Assembly: GCA_032622095.1 (NCBI GenBank)
Contig: CP136064.1
Coordinates: forward strand, 194,773,948-194,837,947
Direction: 5' to 3'
DNA length: 64,000 nucleotides
From: Siphonodentalium dalli
Lineage: Eukaryota; Mollusca; Scaphopoda; Gadilida; Siphonodentaliidae
A program made the position numbers and the translations under genes. The first letter of the stretch is position 1. Each line of letters opens with the position of its first letter. This document shows positions 1-11,878 of the stretch, piece after piece. Below the pieces are notes generated by a model. It was not told the DNA's origin. It did not search any database and saw only the letters and a list, made by a program, of their open reading frames with translations.

Positions 1-1811
1 TGGGAATGTTCGATACTATAAGTTTCCAATCAATATATACTATATAGTGTAAAATATTTGGTTTGGGACTAAAAATCTAATATTTTCCTGCTCTCAGTCA
101 AACATTTAGACTGAAATCGCCGTCAGTTGGAGATTTTCCACCCCTCATGGGGGTGTTGCTTAAAGTTCATAATTTATAACCAGTTCTGTCAATTGGAATT
201 TGGTGGGGTGTAGCGCAGCAGATGGAAATTATAATTTGAACACGCCCAACAAAAACTCTTAGTCACGCCCCTGTGTCTCTCGTGTCGCCACTCCTCTGTT
301 CGTGGCAATTGAGAGTGTACGGTAACGGCTGAAATGGTCAAATCCATCTCAATTTCGCAGTATCCACTGTTAAACTGTTAAATCATGTTGTAAACGCGGT
401 GTTTTAAAGTTTGAACCCGAGTTTCGCCAAAACACTCACCACAAACAGCCAGAGGTCTGGTGTCGCAACCCCAACTTTGGTCAAATTTTTAGCAGTTGGA
501 AATATCATGCATGCCTGACAAATTAAATGTTTTCCTATACCTTCTGTCAAATGTTTGAACTGTAATGGCCATCAGATGGAAAATTTCGAACTATTATTAA
601 GAGATATCAGGTTGTGAGTTTTCAGAAGTTGGAAAGCATGAAGTACCAGTTGTATAATTTAAATCTATTGGGGACGGGTCACGGTGCGGTGTCTGTAATA
701 TGTAATTAGCGGACTTACAACATGAATTTATTGATAAATGACAACCGGAGAATTTGTGACCCTCTTCCACGTTTCTGGTGGTACGGCTGTGTTATCCCAT
801 TCAACTGCACATTTGTCGACATAGACATTTCTCCCACTTGAAATATTGTAGCCAACTATCGCCATGACGTGAAGTTATTGTAATTTATTTTTCACAAATT
901 TAATGGTCACAATAAAAAACAATTCATAATAATTTTTTATCGGACATGTCCTTTTTTGTACCACAATTTTTCGTTTTGTTGCATTTGTCTTAATATAATT
1001 TTGAGTATTTTTTTTTCGGTTATCTTTCTTTTGTTTTTATTTATTTCTGTTTTATTTGTGGGAATTATTAGTCCCACAAGACCTCCGTTCTTATTTCAGA
1101 AACACCGAACCTAAGACAACCGCATCCATTGCGAATTAATTTCCCATTGCAAAAATACTACCATTTCCTATTTATCCTTGTCGAACACACCCATCTATAA
1201 CTAATCGAGCGCAGAAATAATCACACGAAACCTGACTCAGACTTAATCCATGTAACGGTTATACTCTTAAACAGTGTGAGCAGATTAGAAATGATATTTC
1301 GCTGTAAAGCCAACTAAACGCGCGCATGATTTCAAATTAATAATCTGTATCGGAGACATGCGTTACAGGTTCGAGTCGCTGTTCTTCGGAAAATCCTAGG
1401 CCGGGGGGGGGGGGTGCTATTTCTCAGTTGCAGCCTATTACCTCCAACAGACAGAAATGTCAATTATTCAAAGTGTTCTCCAGTTTAAACATCATTGGAA
1501 TCGCCCTCTATATTTCATAGCAATATAAAATTCATAGTGTATTGTTTATACGGAAGTATAAGCTTTAACGAATTACCTGTGTTTCGTGTCCAGAACTAGT
1601 ACATTACCACAGTAAGCTATATCTATATTTGCACATGTCTGTCTGTGTTAAATAGAACATAACTGGGGGCCATATAGGTGGCTCCAATGTGATCTAACAG
1701 TGGTAACTTTTTATGAGAAAGACAATAGCGCATGTTACAATTTTCTAAATTGGCGATGTTGGAGTCAGGGACAGAAAACGTGGGAGTGACAACAAACTCG
1801 ATAAGATTTTT
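1..1811. other. No gene seen; diffuse old repeats
   Basis: I see no convincing coding region or RNA gene here. Two segments near 75-140 and 535-590 look like diverged copies of one another: both read roughly 'gtcaaacatttagactg...gtcagttggagattttcc'. A run of 12 G lies at 1403-1414. A tRNA B-box-like string near 1369 has no matching A box or cloverleaf. Confidence 0.5.
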
Positions 1812-2035
1812 TTGTCGCCAATTTATACATAATCATATCAATGATATGATGATTCTAATGGTGTGATTTAAAGATGTCAAACGTGTTCGAGTCAGGGTTG
1901 TGGAGGTGAGAGGCACCAAAATTCATACAAAAATATTATTATCACCGATTTCCACCAAATTGATACATATTCTTCTCCATGATATGCGAAATCTAATGGA
2001 GTGGTGTTAAAAACGCCAAATTGGTACCGTTTTAG
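1812..2035. repeat. Degenerate tandem repeat, about 150-bp unit
   Basis: Two diverged copies share the order 'ccaatttatacata', 'atgatatg', 'tctaatggtgtg' and 'aaa(c)gccaaa'. The second copy begins near 1955. No coding potential is seen. Confidence 0.4.
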
Positions 2036-2147
2036 GGGAGCAGACAATTGATGAAACTAAAACAATTAGCTATATACAAATTTCACATAAAAGCAACCAA
2101 GTGGAAATGTTTCCGTTAGGAGTCAAGAATATAAATTCAAGAACTGA

Positions 2148-2955
2148 CTAGTGTCTAAACATATAACATAAAACGCACAAACTTAGTACAAGAATACAAG
2201 CGGAATACATAGTCAATAAATAAAGTTGAAATTGCCAAGGTTTCAGGTCGAAATCAAAGCAGTTTCTAACGTCGGATTTTGCAGTGACAAGGTATAATTT
2301 ATTATATTTAATGAATCTGGAGTGAGCGTTTATCAAAGCGTCAATTTGACGGTCAGGTGGGTGACACGGAAGGTTATCTTTCACACAACCAGCAGACTCA
2401 AACCAAAAATGCTGTATATTGTCTTTCCAAGTTATTCGTTGTGCTTCAAGCATCGTGTCAGACGTTACAAACTCAAATATCAACAGCTCGTTCTGAGAGT
2501 CAAATCTTTTGAGAGATTTTGGCGATTTTATTAGTTGAGCAACAATATATAGATTGTGTTGTAGCAACTGGCTCTGTTGTAGCAACTGGCTCTGTTGTAG
2601 CAACTGTCTCAAATTCAGTCGATGTGTCCATGGCTGGGACATGAAAGATCCATTGCAGCACCTTGACAGTTTAAAAAAAATCGTTTTGTACAATGTGTAT
2701 GACATGACCAGCAATAGAACACCGTGCACATATGATTTCTGTATTTTTGCCATTTCCTGGCATGGCCATATCCCTGATATTTAAAAGATCGTAATGGATT
2801 TGGAACATATGTATATTCATATATCCAACCTTCATTGTCTGTGGATGTTCGCGCTGATTGACGGTTAAACGATAGCTGTACAAAGAAACGTTTTGTCCAT
2901 CAATTGTCTTTGAAATTATACGGACTGGTATTCCCCGTAGTGCTAACTCCGTCAA
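2148..2955 (-). pseudogene. Gag-like ORF1 remnant (copy A), frameshifted
   Basis: Two overlapping frames carry one decayed ORF1. The upstream frame (2955-2671) has the pre-knuckle region: 'RIISKTIDGQ', then 'HPQTMKVGYMNIHMF', aligning with copy C 'MKVGYINIYLS'. It continues into one recognisable knuckle half, 'ICARCSIAGH', before the frame is lost near 2690. The downstream frame (2753-2148) carries the hydrophilic C-terminal part, including a glutamine-rich 6-residue repeat. Proteins of this type (RRM-like region plus CCHC knuckles) are the nucleic-acid-binding ORF1 of jockey/CR1-like LINEs and coat the retroelement RNA. The break and missing cysteines mean this copy cannot make a working protein. 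I infer ORF1 identity from the knuckle pattern in copy C. Confidence 0.55.
2557..2610 (-). repeat. 18-bp triplication inside ORF1
   Basis: Three copies of 'tgttgtagcaactggctc' (the last with one mismatch) give a Gln/Leu/Ser hexapeptide repeat in the C-terminal ORF1 of copy A. Copies B, C and D do not show it, so it is probably a local expansion. Confidence 0.8.
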
Positions 2956-3881
2956 TATTTACGATTCAGAAGTATCAGCAATATCGTTATTTCTCAACAC
3001 AGCTATGCTACTATTCATTGCCATGTGATGAGTAACCAACATTGGTGCTTGTGCAATAGATGTTAACTGCCGACTATCGAAGAGCGTCAGGTTGAACTTT
3101 CGTTGAACATTCACTCAGGAGAGATCCACTTATAGGCCCAGTCCTGATTGGAAAGATTTAAATTGTGTGCAGAAACGCATGTAGCGTTTTATCAACGACA
3201 CATGCGTAGGGTCTCTTCATCCGAATCAAAGCCATGAATTCTAGTACTGATTACATACCTCAGCACAATCTGAACTTAGCGAGTCTTTAGTCCAGAGATA
3301 ACTGCGCTTTTTTGTTTGTTTAAGTTGCCATATGAAAAGCAAATAATCGGAAACCAGCCTATCAGCGGCCTCAGACTACTTTCAGATTATGGTCCGGTCA
3401 AATACGGATATATAGCTGAAACGGTGGCCCGTTTAACCGCTGCATATAGCAAACTCCCGGTACTTCTCCACAGTAATACATACGTGATCAGTACTATAGT
3501 TAAACATTTAACAATCATCAATACGACTTCAAAGAGACATGACCCAACACAAACAAAAATATACGAAAAACAGAAAACACAACTGCAGACATAAGAAAAA
3601 ATAAAACAAATAACATAAATTTAATCTTAAACATTGGAGAGGCGTGACTAGCCGATTGAGAATAATTAACCAAAGCCATCGAAATCCTAAACCGAAATCG
3701 TAACAACGAATATGGAAAAACAACAACGGATAGAAAGAACACAAATTCTAGTGACGTAGTACCCTTTTCGTAATAATTATCTGTCGTTCATTATGCGAAA
3801 GATGTCTACTGTCATAATAAGACGAAACCATTACATAAATAGGCCCGAAGAAAGGATTTCTGATTACATAAGTTACTTTAA

Positions 3882-4125
3882 CTCTTTCTTTACTAAATAG
3901 CAATTGGCGAATAGTTCCTTTAGAAAATGTTCAGATATTAAGTTCAACAAAACTTATTAACTGAACATTTTCCATCAAAGAATATGAATCCCTTTTCACT
4001 TGTATTATCTTTTCGTTTGTCTGTCATCTGCTCATTTTTCCTGAACATCACTCCAAATGCATGGTATACCATTCTAATATATATTTTTATGACTGGGTGG
4101 AAGAATCCAATTAATAAATAAAGGG
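3882..4125. mobile_element. TTAA-flanked miniature element, family 2
   Basis: TTAA lies at 3878-3881 and 4126-4129. Inner ends begin CTCTTTCTTTACTAAA on the left and, read inward, CCCTTTATTTATTAA on the right, so they are imperfect inverted repeats. TTAA targets with CCCTTT-like ends are typical of piggyBac-group elements. There is no coding capacity. Related pieces lie at 42809-43045 and 44975-45194, sharing 'gttcagata(a)taa(g/c)ttcaacaaa'. Confidence 0.5.
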
Positions 4126-4149
4126 TTAATTCGAGGTCAGAATTCATAA

Positions 4150-4401
4150 ATACATGTACACAAATGGTAGGTCTGAACGTCCTAAATTCATGTACACAAA
4201 TGGTAGGTATGCACGTCCTAAATATACATGTACACAAATGGTAGGTCTGAAACGTCCTAAATTCATGTCCACAACTGGTAGGTCTGAACGTCCTAAATTC
4301 ATGTACACAAATGGTAGGTCTGAACGTCCAAAATTCATGTGCACAAATGGTAGGTCTGAACGTCCTAAATTCATGTACACAAATGGTAGGTCTGAACGTC
4401 C
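4150..4401. repeat. 36-bp minisatellite, 7 copies
   Basis: There are seven near-identical units of the form 'catgtacacaaatggtaggt' plus 'ctgaacgtcctaaatt'. The unit is a multiple of three, so long stop-free frames appear on both strands. One unit has an extra A, which shifts the frame. I regard the apparent proteins as by-products of the repeat. Confidence 0.9.
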
Positions 4402-5085
4402 AAACAGGAATAGTAAGACGAACGCGAATCAGTGAATCGTAATAGGCTTTTCGCTGAAATCAATGCCTCAGATTCAAGAGCTGTATTCGGTGTTCCAGAC
4501 CTCCAGTTACAACAACAACATTCATAATACAATTTTCTGTTTGCTGATTTATTCTGATGAAAACTTTGATTAATAAAATGTGACATAAATTGTATATAGA
4601 TCCATACATACCTCCTAATGCCATCTTGTTACTGGATAATTATCAACAATAATTATGCCGCCTCTCTAGAACACCAAAAATATATATTAAATAAATGGAT
4701 AGAAAATGGAATATTTTAGAATTCTCGTTCCAAACGTGTTATGTTATACATTAGAATCTAACTAATTAAAATATGTTTCATAAAAAGTGTCCCGGAGCAC
4801 TAAATATATCAATAAATGTCTTCGTTTATAAGGAAATGTGATTCAGGTGGTTTTGTGGCAACAGGTGTAATTGATGAAACTATTTACTTTGAATTCTTGA
4901 ACAATTTCCACCAGACAGCAAATTGAAAAACTCATCCACAGGCTCAATGTTAAAACATGGTAGATACATGTGTTCTATTTATTGTCGTTACGAAAAAGTT
5001 CGCCTTTATATTATTAGAGTTCGGCAACTGACCAATCTGCGAAATTAATTTTGTGTAGTACAAGCACCAGCATGTAAATTAAAAC
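4402..5085. other. Nothing recognised
   Basis: This is AT-rich sequence with no coding region, RNA gene or clear repeat that I can support. Confidence 0.5.
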
Positions 5086-5400
5086 TTCCTGGGTGCTATT
5101 CACCAAGCGAGACTTTTTTATAAACCAGGTAGTTTATATGGTAGCGGCTGAACGCAAAGGTATCTTTGCTTTAGCTCAAACGACACACGCTGTCGATGGT
5201 GTGATTGATCCAATCTATCAGATTTGTCACCTATCAATTGACGCCGTCTTACGACTAATTCATGAACACTCACCGGCCACAATCGGCATGTATAACGGTA
5301 TAATTTTTGGGTATAATTGTGTGGAGACTCATGCTTGCGTTTATATATCTGCAGAATGAGTTTCAATGATATTAATGAGTTTTTTTTTAATTAGCACAAT
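5086..5400 (+). repeat. Interspersed repeat (partner near 7.5-7.7 kb)
   Basis: It starts 'cctgggtgctattcacc' and continues 'ccaggtagtttata', then 'gctgtcgatgg' and 'ccaatc'. The same order of strings occurs on the opposite strand at about 7735-7500. The frames through it have no recognisable product. Confidence 0.4.
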
Positions 5401-5430
5401 GTGAAAATGAAGAGCCAAGAAGATAACGTC

Positions 5431-5712
5431 TCAGAAGAATATTGTTTGTGTTTTGGTTCTGTTTGGATATTTCCCGGCTATTTCCAAAGAAATTTCTTTC
5501 CATGCATCATTTTTCCGGCGCTGGTGAATGGTGCCGGTTTCTTTGTTCTTTAATATTTTGATTCTTCTCTCCACAATGCCCAAAAAAGTGTTACGCTCGT
5601 CGGCAGTGGGGGGGGGGGGGGGTCTGGAAAACAATTGCACATATAGGGCCCAAAAAGTTTTTTCCGACCCCGATGGACCCACCACCCCATTTGTGCAAAT
5701 TCGTTCCTCCAA
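5431..5712 (-). pseudogene. Myb/SANT-like DNA-binding domain fragment
   Basis: The minus-strand frame reads 'TADERNTFLGIVERRIKIL', then 'RKNDAWKEISLEIAGKYPN'. This fits the first two helices of the Myb/SANT-like domains found in zeste/NAIF1-type proteins and in the helper protein of Harbinger transposons: an acidic start, a Lys-rich linker, then Ala-Trp-x-x-Ile and a following Asn/Arg turn. The third helix is missing. The upstream part runs through a 15-bp G run (5608-5622, read as prolines) with no similarity I recognise. It could be the relic of a transposon-encoded helper or a retrocopy. Identity rests on about 45 residues only. Confidence 0.35.
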
Positions 5713-6174
5713 ATGTTAGGGACCCACCCACTTTCTCATGTTTTTTAGCCGTTCTTCAATAACTGTGTTAACTGCCTTTCAATCCCATTCACTATCCTCT
5801 TTTGGTGCAAAGTGTGTAAAATTAAGACTCAAGCAATAACATCCTTAATCGGTAAAGCAAAGGTCAGAAAAACGAAAAATAAACTGTATTTCCAGGTGTT
5901 TCCTGGTGTTTCCAGTATCTAACAACAATAATAAAGCATTGTGTAGGTACACTGTATGTCACAAATTGCCCTATAGACCGCATTATAGACTTAATATATC
6001 GAGCGTGTTTAGTCTGACAGAGAACACTGGCCAGTGTAAATAGTGATAAACAGGTCAGGGGTTCTACAATTATTTGTGCATGATCAAAGAACTCTTTAGT
6101 CTTATTCACCAGGGTGGGTGAGGAGGGGAATTGTTTTGGTTAGGTATAATACACATAGATATATGGTTATCATA
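5713..6174. other. Nothing recognised
   Basis: No supported gene or repeat. Short frames here have no recognisable domain. Confidence 0.5.
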
Positions 6175-6620
6175 CCCCCGATATTAGTCAGCGGGTATAT
6201 AGTTGACGTCTCGAGCCGTCCGTGTGTCCGTCCGTACAAACATTTTGCATCATAACTCAAGAGTCGGTTGTCATATTTTGATGCTCTATGACATGTGACG
6301 GACCAGAAATGGGGAACGAATATGCATAATATCACGGATTGTGAGTACCAATGCCTACCAGAGTTATCCATGGGCCCTGTTTAAGAAATTAAATCCGTAA
6401 ACAGTTTTTGCCATATAAGTTGAAGTGTCGGTTGTCGAATTTTGAAGTGGGTTGGTATGGTGATAGACCTGAATGATACGGGAAGGATGTGTGCAGATAT
6501 TACTGCATATCACAGGTTTTGCCTGTCGATGCATACCAGAGCTACGAACTTGGTTCCATCCGTAAACACATTTTGCATTATTATAACTCAACCATTTGTA
6601 TGTATATTTGTGCACTAGAG
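6175..6620 (-). repeat. Degenerate tandem repeat, about 165-190 bp
   Basis: Successive diverged units share 'tccgta(aa)ca', 'ttttgc(at)', 'ataactcaa', 'tcggttgtc' and 'attttga', starting near 6228, 6390 and 6555. The spacing and string order indicate an old tandem array. Open frames on the minus strand are incidental. Confidence 0.5.
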
Positions 6621-7499
6621 TCTGCAGTATAGTCTCAGTCAGATTTTATTCTTGATTTTAGTTTGAACTTTGAAGACATTGAAGAATGTCATTTCTCAAA
6701 GCATCTGAATGCAGAACATTATTTCAGTTCATCTATTTGTAAGCGATAACAGTATACAATTAGTATTGTAGTTTAGTCTTGTTGAGCAGTATTTAAGCTT
6801 CAAGATGAAGTTCGTAAATTCAAGGAGAATAGCGTCACCTTCAGTTGGGATTGTCTGAACAATAAACAGTAACGGCCATTCATCATAACCAATTCAGTTT
6901 TATTTGGATAAGTTCTGCAAATTAACATTACTTGCAATCATTAAAAAGATGAGAAATAACCAAAAGGAATGAATTTGATTGCATGCCAGAACAAGACAGT
7001 ATTTCAGACATTAGAAATTTAAGAGACACCCTTTTCAATTTCATGTTATGCAACAATCGGGCCAATGATATCTAGTCATCATTGAGTATTCACCATGTAG
7101 TATTTGTGATACAGTTTTGTTATGTTATTACTTTTATTCGGGTAATACAACTGGGTAATACATTAATTTTTTTCACTAAATTACTGTTTTCCACTGATAA
7201 GTGGGACGGGATCCTGTGAAATCCAGAATGTTGCTAAATCTGAGGCTAAATAGTCACTATAGCTGTCTATATAGCCATATGCCAACAAACATGATACTAA
7301 CATGCTTACAAACAACATTACATGGTCAGTACTTGTAAATTGTTTGAAAAAAACACATTTTTGAAAAAAAATTACAAGCACGATTGTTTCGGCCTCTGGA
7401 CCACCCACCCACCCCGTCCCTATATACGGATTTTTTTTGTAGACCCCCTCATGTCGTCGGTGGTATATTTTGCCCCTCGTCCTTTTCCTCGGTTGCTCA
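6621..7499. other. Nothing recognised
   Basis: No supported gene. Frames over 7181-7702 have no recognisable domain and overlap the repeat that follows. Confidence 0.45.
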
Positions 7500-7735
7500 T
7501 TGTTGAAATGTGTACAAACGTGTACTGTTACACGCAGCATGTTTATGTGACCGGTGGTCAATCTATGATTGACGCCAATCACCTTGATTGGATAATCCTA
7601 TATGGCGCGGCGATGTCTTCCCATCGATATGTCCACCGACAGCTTCGCATTGAGCGTCGCCTCGTAAAACTACCTGGACTATATTATAAACCCAGCCGGT
7701 GAATAGCACCCCAGGTGTAATAAATTCTGGCCCGG
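7500..7735 (-). repeat. Inverted partner of the 5.1-kb repeat
   Basis: Read on the minus strand from 7735 it gives 'cctggggtgctattcacc', then 'ccaggtagttttac' and 'gctgtcggtgg', in the same order as 5086-5400. Divergence is considerable. Confidence 0.4.
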
Positions 7736-7797
7736 AAACGATATGAAGTACTGAATTATTTTTATGCGAAGCTATACGTTGCATTATTGAGTTTACA

Positions 7798-7806
7798 TAT
7801 ATATCG
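7798..7806. repeat. Left 9-bp target duplication of foldback element 1
   Basis: TATATATCG immediately precedes the terminal inverted repeat (GGTGTGACTAAACACC). The same 9 bp follow the right end. The AT content makes chance matching possible, but both copies sit exactly at the element ends. Confidence 0.6.
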
Positions 7807-9746
7807 GGTGTGACTAAACACCGCCCGGACCAGCCCGGACCAGCCCGGACCCCCCCATATGGACTATATGAGTGATTTTAAGGGCAATATAAGTGCAGGG
7901 GTGTCATGGAAACCCACTCAGGGTCACTATTAACCCTCAAAATGCCGGCATCGGCAAAATGTTCGCCGCGAAATGAAGCTAACAGCCCGAACCACCCCTG
8001 CTGCGTCCAGGTGTGATTTTAGTATCCATATCTGTGCGAGTGTGTTAATGAAACCCAAATACGCGCGGAGAGTGGTCAAGGTCAAACGGAAGTGCCGTTT
8101 ATTAACCCCTAAACTTCCCAGATTCAGCCAGAATTACAAAATTGCGCCCCAAAAAACAAACTCACAGCCCGGACCCCCTTAATATCCTCGTACTTCTAAT
8201 AACTCCTTACATATGTGTTGTGGAACTACCCTCGACTACACTCACGAAGATACAAGGGCGAGTCGCCCACAAATGCCTGGCAATTAACCCCCAAAATGCC
8301 GCCATCGACGATTATGTTTACCCATAACGTGCTGACAGCCCGGACCAGCCGGGACCATCCCGGTCCAGCCCGGACCCCCCATATGGACTATATGAGTGAT
8401 TTTAAGGCCAACATAAGTGCAGGGTGTCATGGAAACCCACTCAGGGTCGCTATTAACCCTCAAAATGCCGACATCGGCGAAAATGTTCGCCGCGAAATGA
8501 AGCTAACAGCCCGGACCGCCCCTGCTGCGTCCAGGTGTGATTTTAGTATTCATATCTGTGCGAGGGTGTTAATGAAACCCAAATACGCACGGAGAGTGGT
8601 CAAGGTCAAACGGAAGTGCCGCTTATTAACCCCTAAACTTCCCAGATTCAGCCAGAATTACAAAATTGCGCCCCCAATAAACAAACTCACAGCCCGGACC
8701 CCCTTAATGTCCTCGTACTTCTAATAACCGCTTACATATGTGTTGTGGAACTACCCTCGACTACACTCACGAAGATACAAGGGCGAGTCGCCCACGAATG
8801 CCTGGCAATTAACCCCCAAAATGCCGCCATCACCGATTATGTTTACCGATAACGACGCTGACAACCCGGACCGCACCTGCTGCGTCTAGGGGTGATTTTA
8901 CTATCCATATCTGTTCGATGGTGTTAATGAAATCCATCTACGCACGGAGAGTGCTCAAGGTCAAACAGAAGTGCCGGTATTAACCCCTAAACTTGCCAGC
9001 TTCAGTCATAATTACAAAATTGTGCCCCCAATAAACAAACTCACAGCCCGGACCCCCTTAATGTCATCGTACTTATAATAACTCCTTACATATGTGTTGC
9101 GGAACTACCCTCGACTACACTCACAAAGAACCACGGGTGAGTTTCCCCACGAAAGTTTGGCAATTAACCCCCAAAATGCCGCCATCGCCGAATATGTTTA
9201 CCGATAACGACGCTGACAACCCGGACCGCACCTGCTGCGTCTAGGGGTGATTTTACTATCCATATCTGTTCGATGGTGTTAATGAAATCCATCTACGCAC
9301 GGAGAGTGCTCAAGGTCAAACAGAAGTGCCGGTATTAACCCCTAAACTTGCCAGCTTCAGTCATAATTACAAAATTGTGCCCCCAATAAACAAACTCACA
9401 GCCCGGACCCCCTTAATGTCATCGTACTTATAATAACTCCTTACATATGTGTTGCGGAACTACCCTCGACTACACTCACAAAGAACCACGGGTGAGTTTC
9501 CCCACGAAAGTTTGGCAATTAACCCCCAAAATGCCGCCATCGCCGAATATGTTTACCGATAACGAAGCTAACAGCCCGGACCGCCCCTACTGCGTCTAGG
9601 GTGATTTTAGTGTACTTAACTGTTCACGTGTGTCGTGGGAACTCACATACACACGGACGATGGTCACGGCCAAACAGAAGTGACGATATTAACCCCTAAA
9701 CTTGCCTGATTTATTCAGAATTACAAAATTGTGCCCCCAATAAAAG
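7807..9746 (+). repeat. Left arm of foldback 1
   Basis: The arm has two three-monomer units (diagnostic 'catatggac' at 7856 and 8380), then two-monomer units of 355 bp and a diverged terminal piece (9560-9746). The shorter units lack the monomer that contains 'catatggactatatgag'. Confidence 0.8.
8841..9550 (+). repeat. Two identical 355-bp dimer units
   Basis: 8841-9195 and 9196-9550 read the same base for base as far as I compared them by eye. Neighbouring units differ at many positions. This indicates a very recent duplication or gene conversion inside the arm, or a duplicated stretch in the assembly. Confidence 0.8.
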
Positions 9747-9869
9747 AAACGAGGGCGAGTCTCCGGCCAAAACATCGAAAGATTACCAACATAGAAATGC
9801 GATGTGTTTGTTCGTTATAACATTTATTGATATAATTAACATAATTAATATTTTAACATAGAAATAATA
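9747..9869. other. Central spacer of foldback 1
   Basis: This is AT-rich unique sequence between the two arms and contains no frame of note. It is the loop if the arms pair. Confidence 0.65.
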
Positions 9870-11878
9870 GAATCTTCGTGAGTGTAGTCGAGGGTAGTTC
9901 CACAACACATATGTAAGGAGTTATTAGAAGTACGAGGACATTAAGGGGGTCCGGGCTGTGAGTTTGTTTATTGGGGGCGCAATTTTGTAATTCTGGTTGA
10001 ATCAGGGAAGTTTAGGGGTTAATAAGCGGCACTTCCGTTTGACCTTGACCACTCTCCGTGCGTATTTGGGTTTCATTAACACCCTCGCACAGATATGGAT
10101 ACTAAAATCACACCTGGACGCAGCAGGGGCGGTCCGGGCTGTTAGCTTAATTTCGCGGCGAACATTTTCGGCGATGCCGGCATTTTGAGGGTTAATAGCG
10201 ACCCTGAGTGTGTTTCCATGACACCCCATGCACTTATATTGGCCTTAAAATCACTCATATAGTCCATATGGGGGTCCGGGCTGGACCGGGATGGTCCGGG
10301 CTGTCAGCGTCGTTATGGGTAAACATAATAGTCGATGGCGGCATTTTGGGGGTTAATTGCCAGGCATTTGTGGGCGACTCGCCCTTGTATCTTCGTGAGT
10401 GTAGTCGAGGGTAGTTCCACAACACATATGTAAGGGGTTATTAGAAGTACGAGGACATTAAGGGGGTCCGGGCTGTGAGTTTGTTTATTGGGGGCGCAAT
10501 TTTTTTATTCTGGCTGAATCTGACAAGTTTAGGGTTAATAAGCGGCACTTCCGTTTGACCTTGACCACTCTCCGTGCGTATTTGGGTTTCATTAACACCC
10601 TCGCACAGATATGAATACTAAAATCACACATGGACGCAGCAGGGGCGGTCCGGGCTGTTAGCTTCATTTCGCGCCGAACATTTTCGGCGATGCCGGCATT
10701 TTTAGGGTTAATAGCGACCCTGAGTGGGTTTCCATGGCACCCCAGCACTTATATTGGCCTTAAAATCACCCATATAGTCCATATGGGGGGTTCGGGCTGG
10801 ACCGGAATGGTCCGGGCTGGTCCGGGCTGTCAGCGTCGTTATCGGTAAACATAATCGGCGATGGTGGCATTTTAGGGGTTAATTGCCAGGCATTCGTGGG
10901 CGACTCGCCCTTGTATCTTCGTGAGTGTAGTCGAGGGTAGTTCCACAACACATATGTAAGGGGTTATTAGAAGTAAGAGGACATTAAGGGGGTCCGGGCT
11001 GTGAGTTTGTGTATTGGGGGCGCAATTTTGTAATTCTGGTTGAATCAGGGAAGTTTAGGGGTTAATAAGCGGCACTTCCGTTTGACCTTGACCACTCTCC
11101 GTGCGTATTTGGGTTTCATTAACACCCTCGCACAGATATGGATACTAAAATCACACCTGGACGCAGCAGGGGCGGTCCGGGCTGTTAGCTTCATTTCGCG
11201 GCGAACATTTTCGCCGATGCCGGCATTTTGAGGGTTAATAGCGACCCTGAGTGTGTTTCCATGACACCCCTGCACTTATATTGGCCTTAAAATCACTCAT
11301 ATAGTCCATATGGGGGGTCCGGGCTGGACCGGGATGGTCCGGGCTGTCAGCGTCGTTATGGGTAAACATAATAGTCGATGGCGGCATTTTGGGGGTTAAT
11401 TGCCAGGCATTTGTGGGCGACTCGCCCTTGTATCTTCGTGAGTGTAGTCGAGGGTAGTTCCACAACACATATGTAAGGGGTTATTAGAAGTACGAGGACA
11501 TTAAGGGGGTCCGGGCTGTGAGTTTGTTTATTGGGGGCGCAATTTTTTTATTCTGGTTGAATCAGGGAAGTTTAGGGGTTAATAAGCGGCACTTCCGTTT
11601 GACCTTGACCACTCTCCGAGCGTATTTGGGTTTCATTAACACCCTCGCACAGATATGGATACTAAAATCACACCTAGACGCAGCAGGGGCGGTCCGGGCT
11701 GTTAGCTTCATTTCGCGGCGAACATTTTCGCCGATGCCGGCATTTTGAGGGTTAATAGCGACCCTGAGTGGGTTTCCATGACACCCCAGCACTTATATTG
11801 GCCTTAAAATCACTCATATAGTCCATATGGGGGGTCCGGGCTGGTCCGGGCTGGTCCGGGCGGTGTTTAGTCACACCG
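9870..11878 (-). repeat. Right arm of foldback 1
   Basis: Four inverted units: 'tccatatgg' recurs at 10263, 10778, 11305 and 11822, so periods are 515, 527 and 517. All are three-monomer units. They are closely similar to one another and to the first two left-arm units. Confidence 0.85.

Larger units (their letters stand above)
2036..3670 (-). mobile_element. ORF1-only retroelement, copy A
   Basis: This minus-strand copy belongs to a family repeated in this window (copies C and D, minus; fragments B, E and F, plus). Read on the minus strand it holds a 5' leader (about 3670-3130), a gag-like ORF1 (about 3130-2290) and then directly a 3' region. That region contains 'ctagtcagttcttgaat' (around 2150) and 'ctgtctgct' (around 2040). 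The same 3' strings follow ORF1 in copy B, and the leader matches copies C and D. No endonuclease or reverse transcriptase lies between ORF1 and the 3' region. Ends are approximate because no target duplication was found. Confidence 0.6.
7807..11878. mobile_element. Foldback transposon 1 with satellite-like arms
   Basis: The ends are inverted: the left begins GGTGTGACTAAACACCGCC and the right is its reverse complement. Two long arms (7807-9746 and 9870-11878) are inverted arrays of one repeat around a 123-bp spacer. Each full unit is 515-527 bp and contains three related monomers of about 175 bp, each marked by CAGCCCGGACC and by TTAACCC(C)nAAA. There is no transposase, so the element is non-autonomous. 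Long tandem-repeat arms plus an 8-9-bp duplication resemble foldback or Mutator-like elements. The many 60-80-residue frames here are products of the repeat. Confidence 0.75.

Noticed and set aside
5093-5366. Overlapping 82-88 residue frames as a gene
   Set aside because: The stretch is an interspersed repeat with an inverted partner near 7.6 kb, and the frame is not conserved there.
7973-11792. Many similar 60-170 residue frames on both strands
   Set aside because: They are the same satellite-like unit of foldback 1 read repeatedly; the frames differ between units and have no domain.
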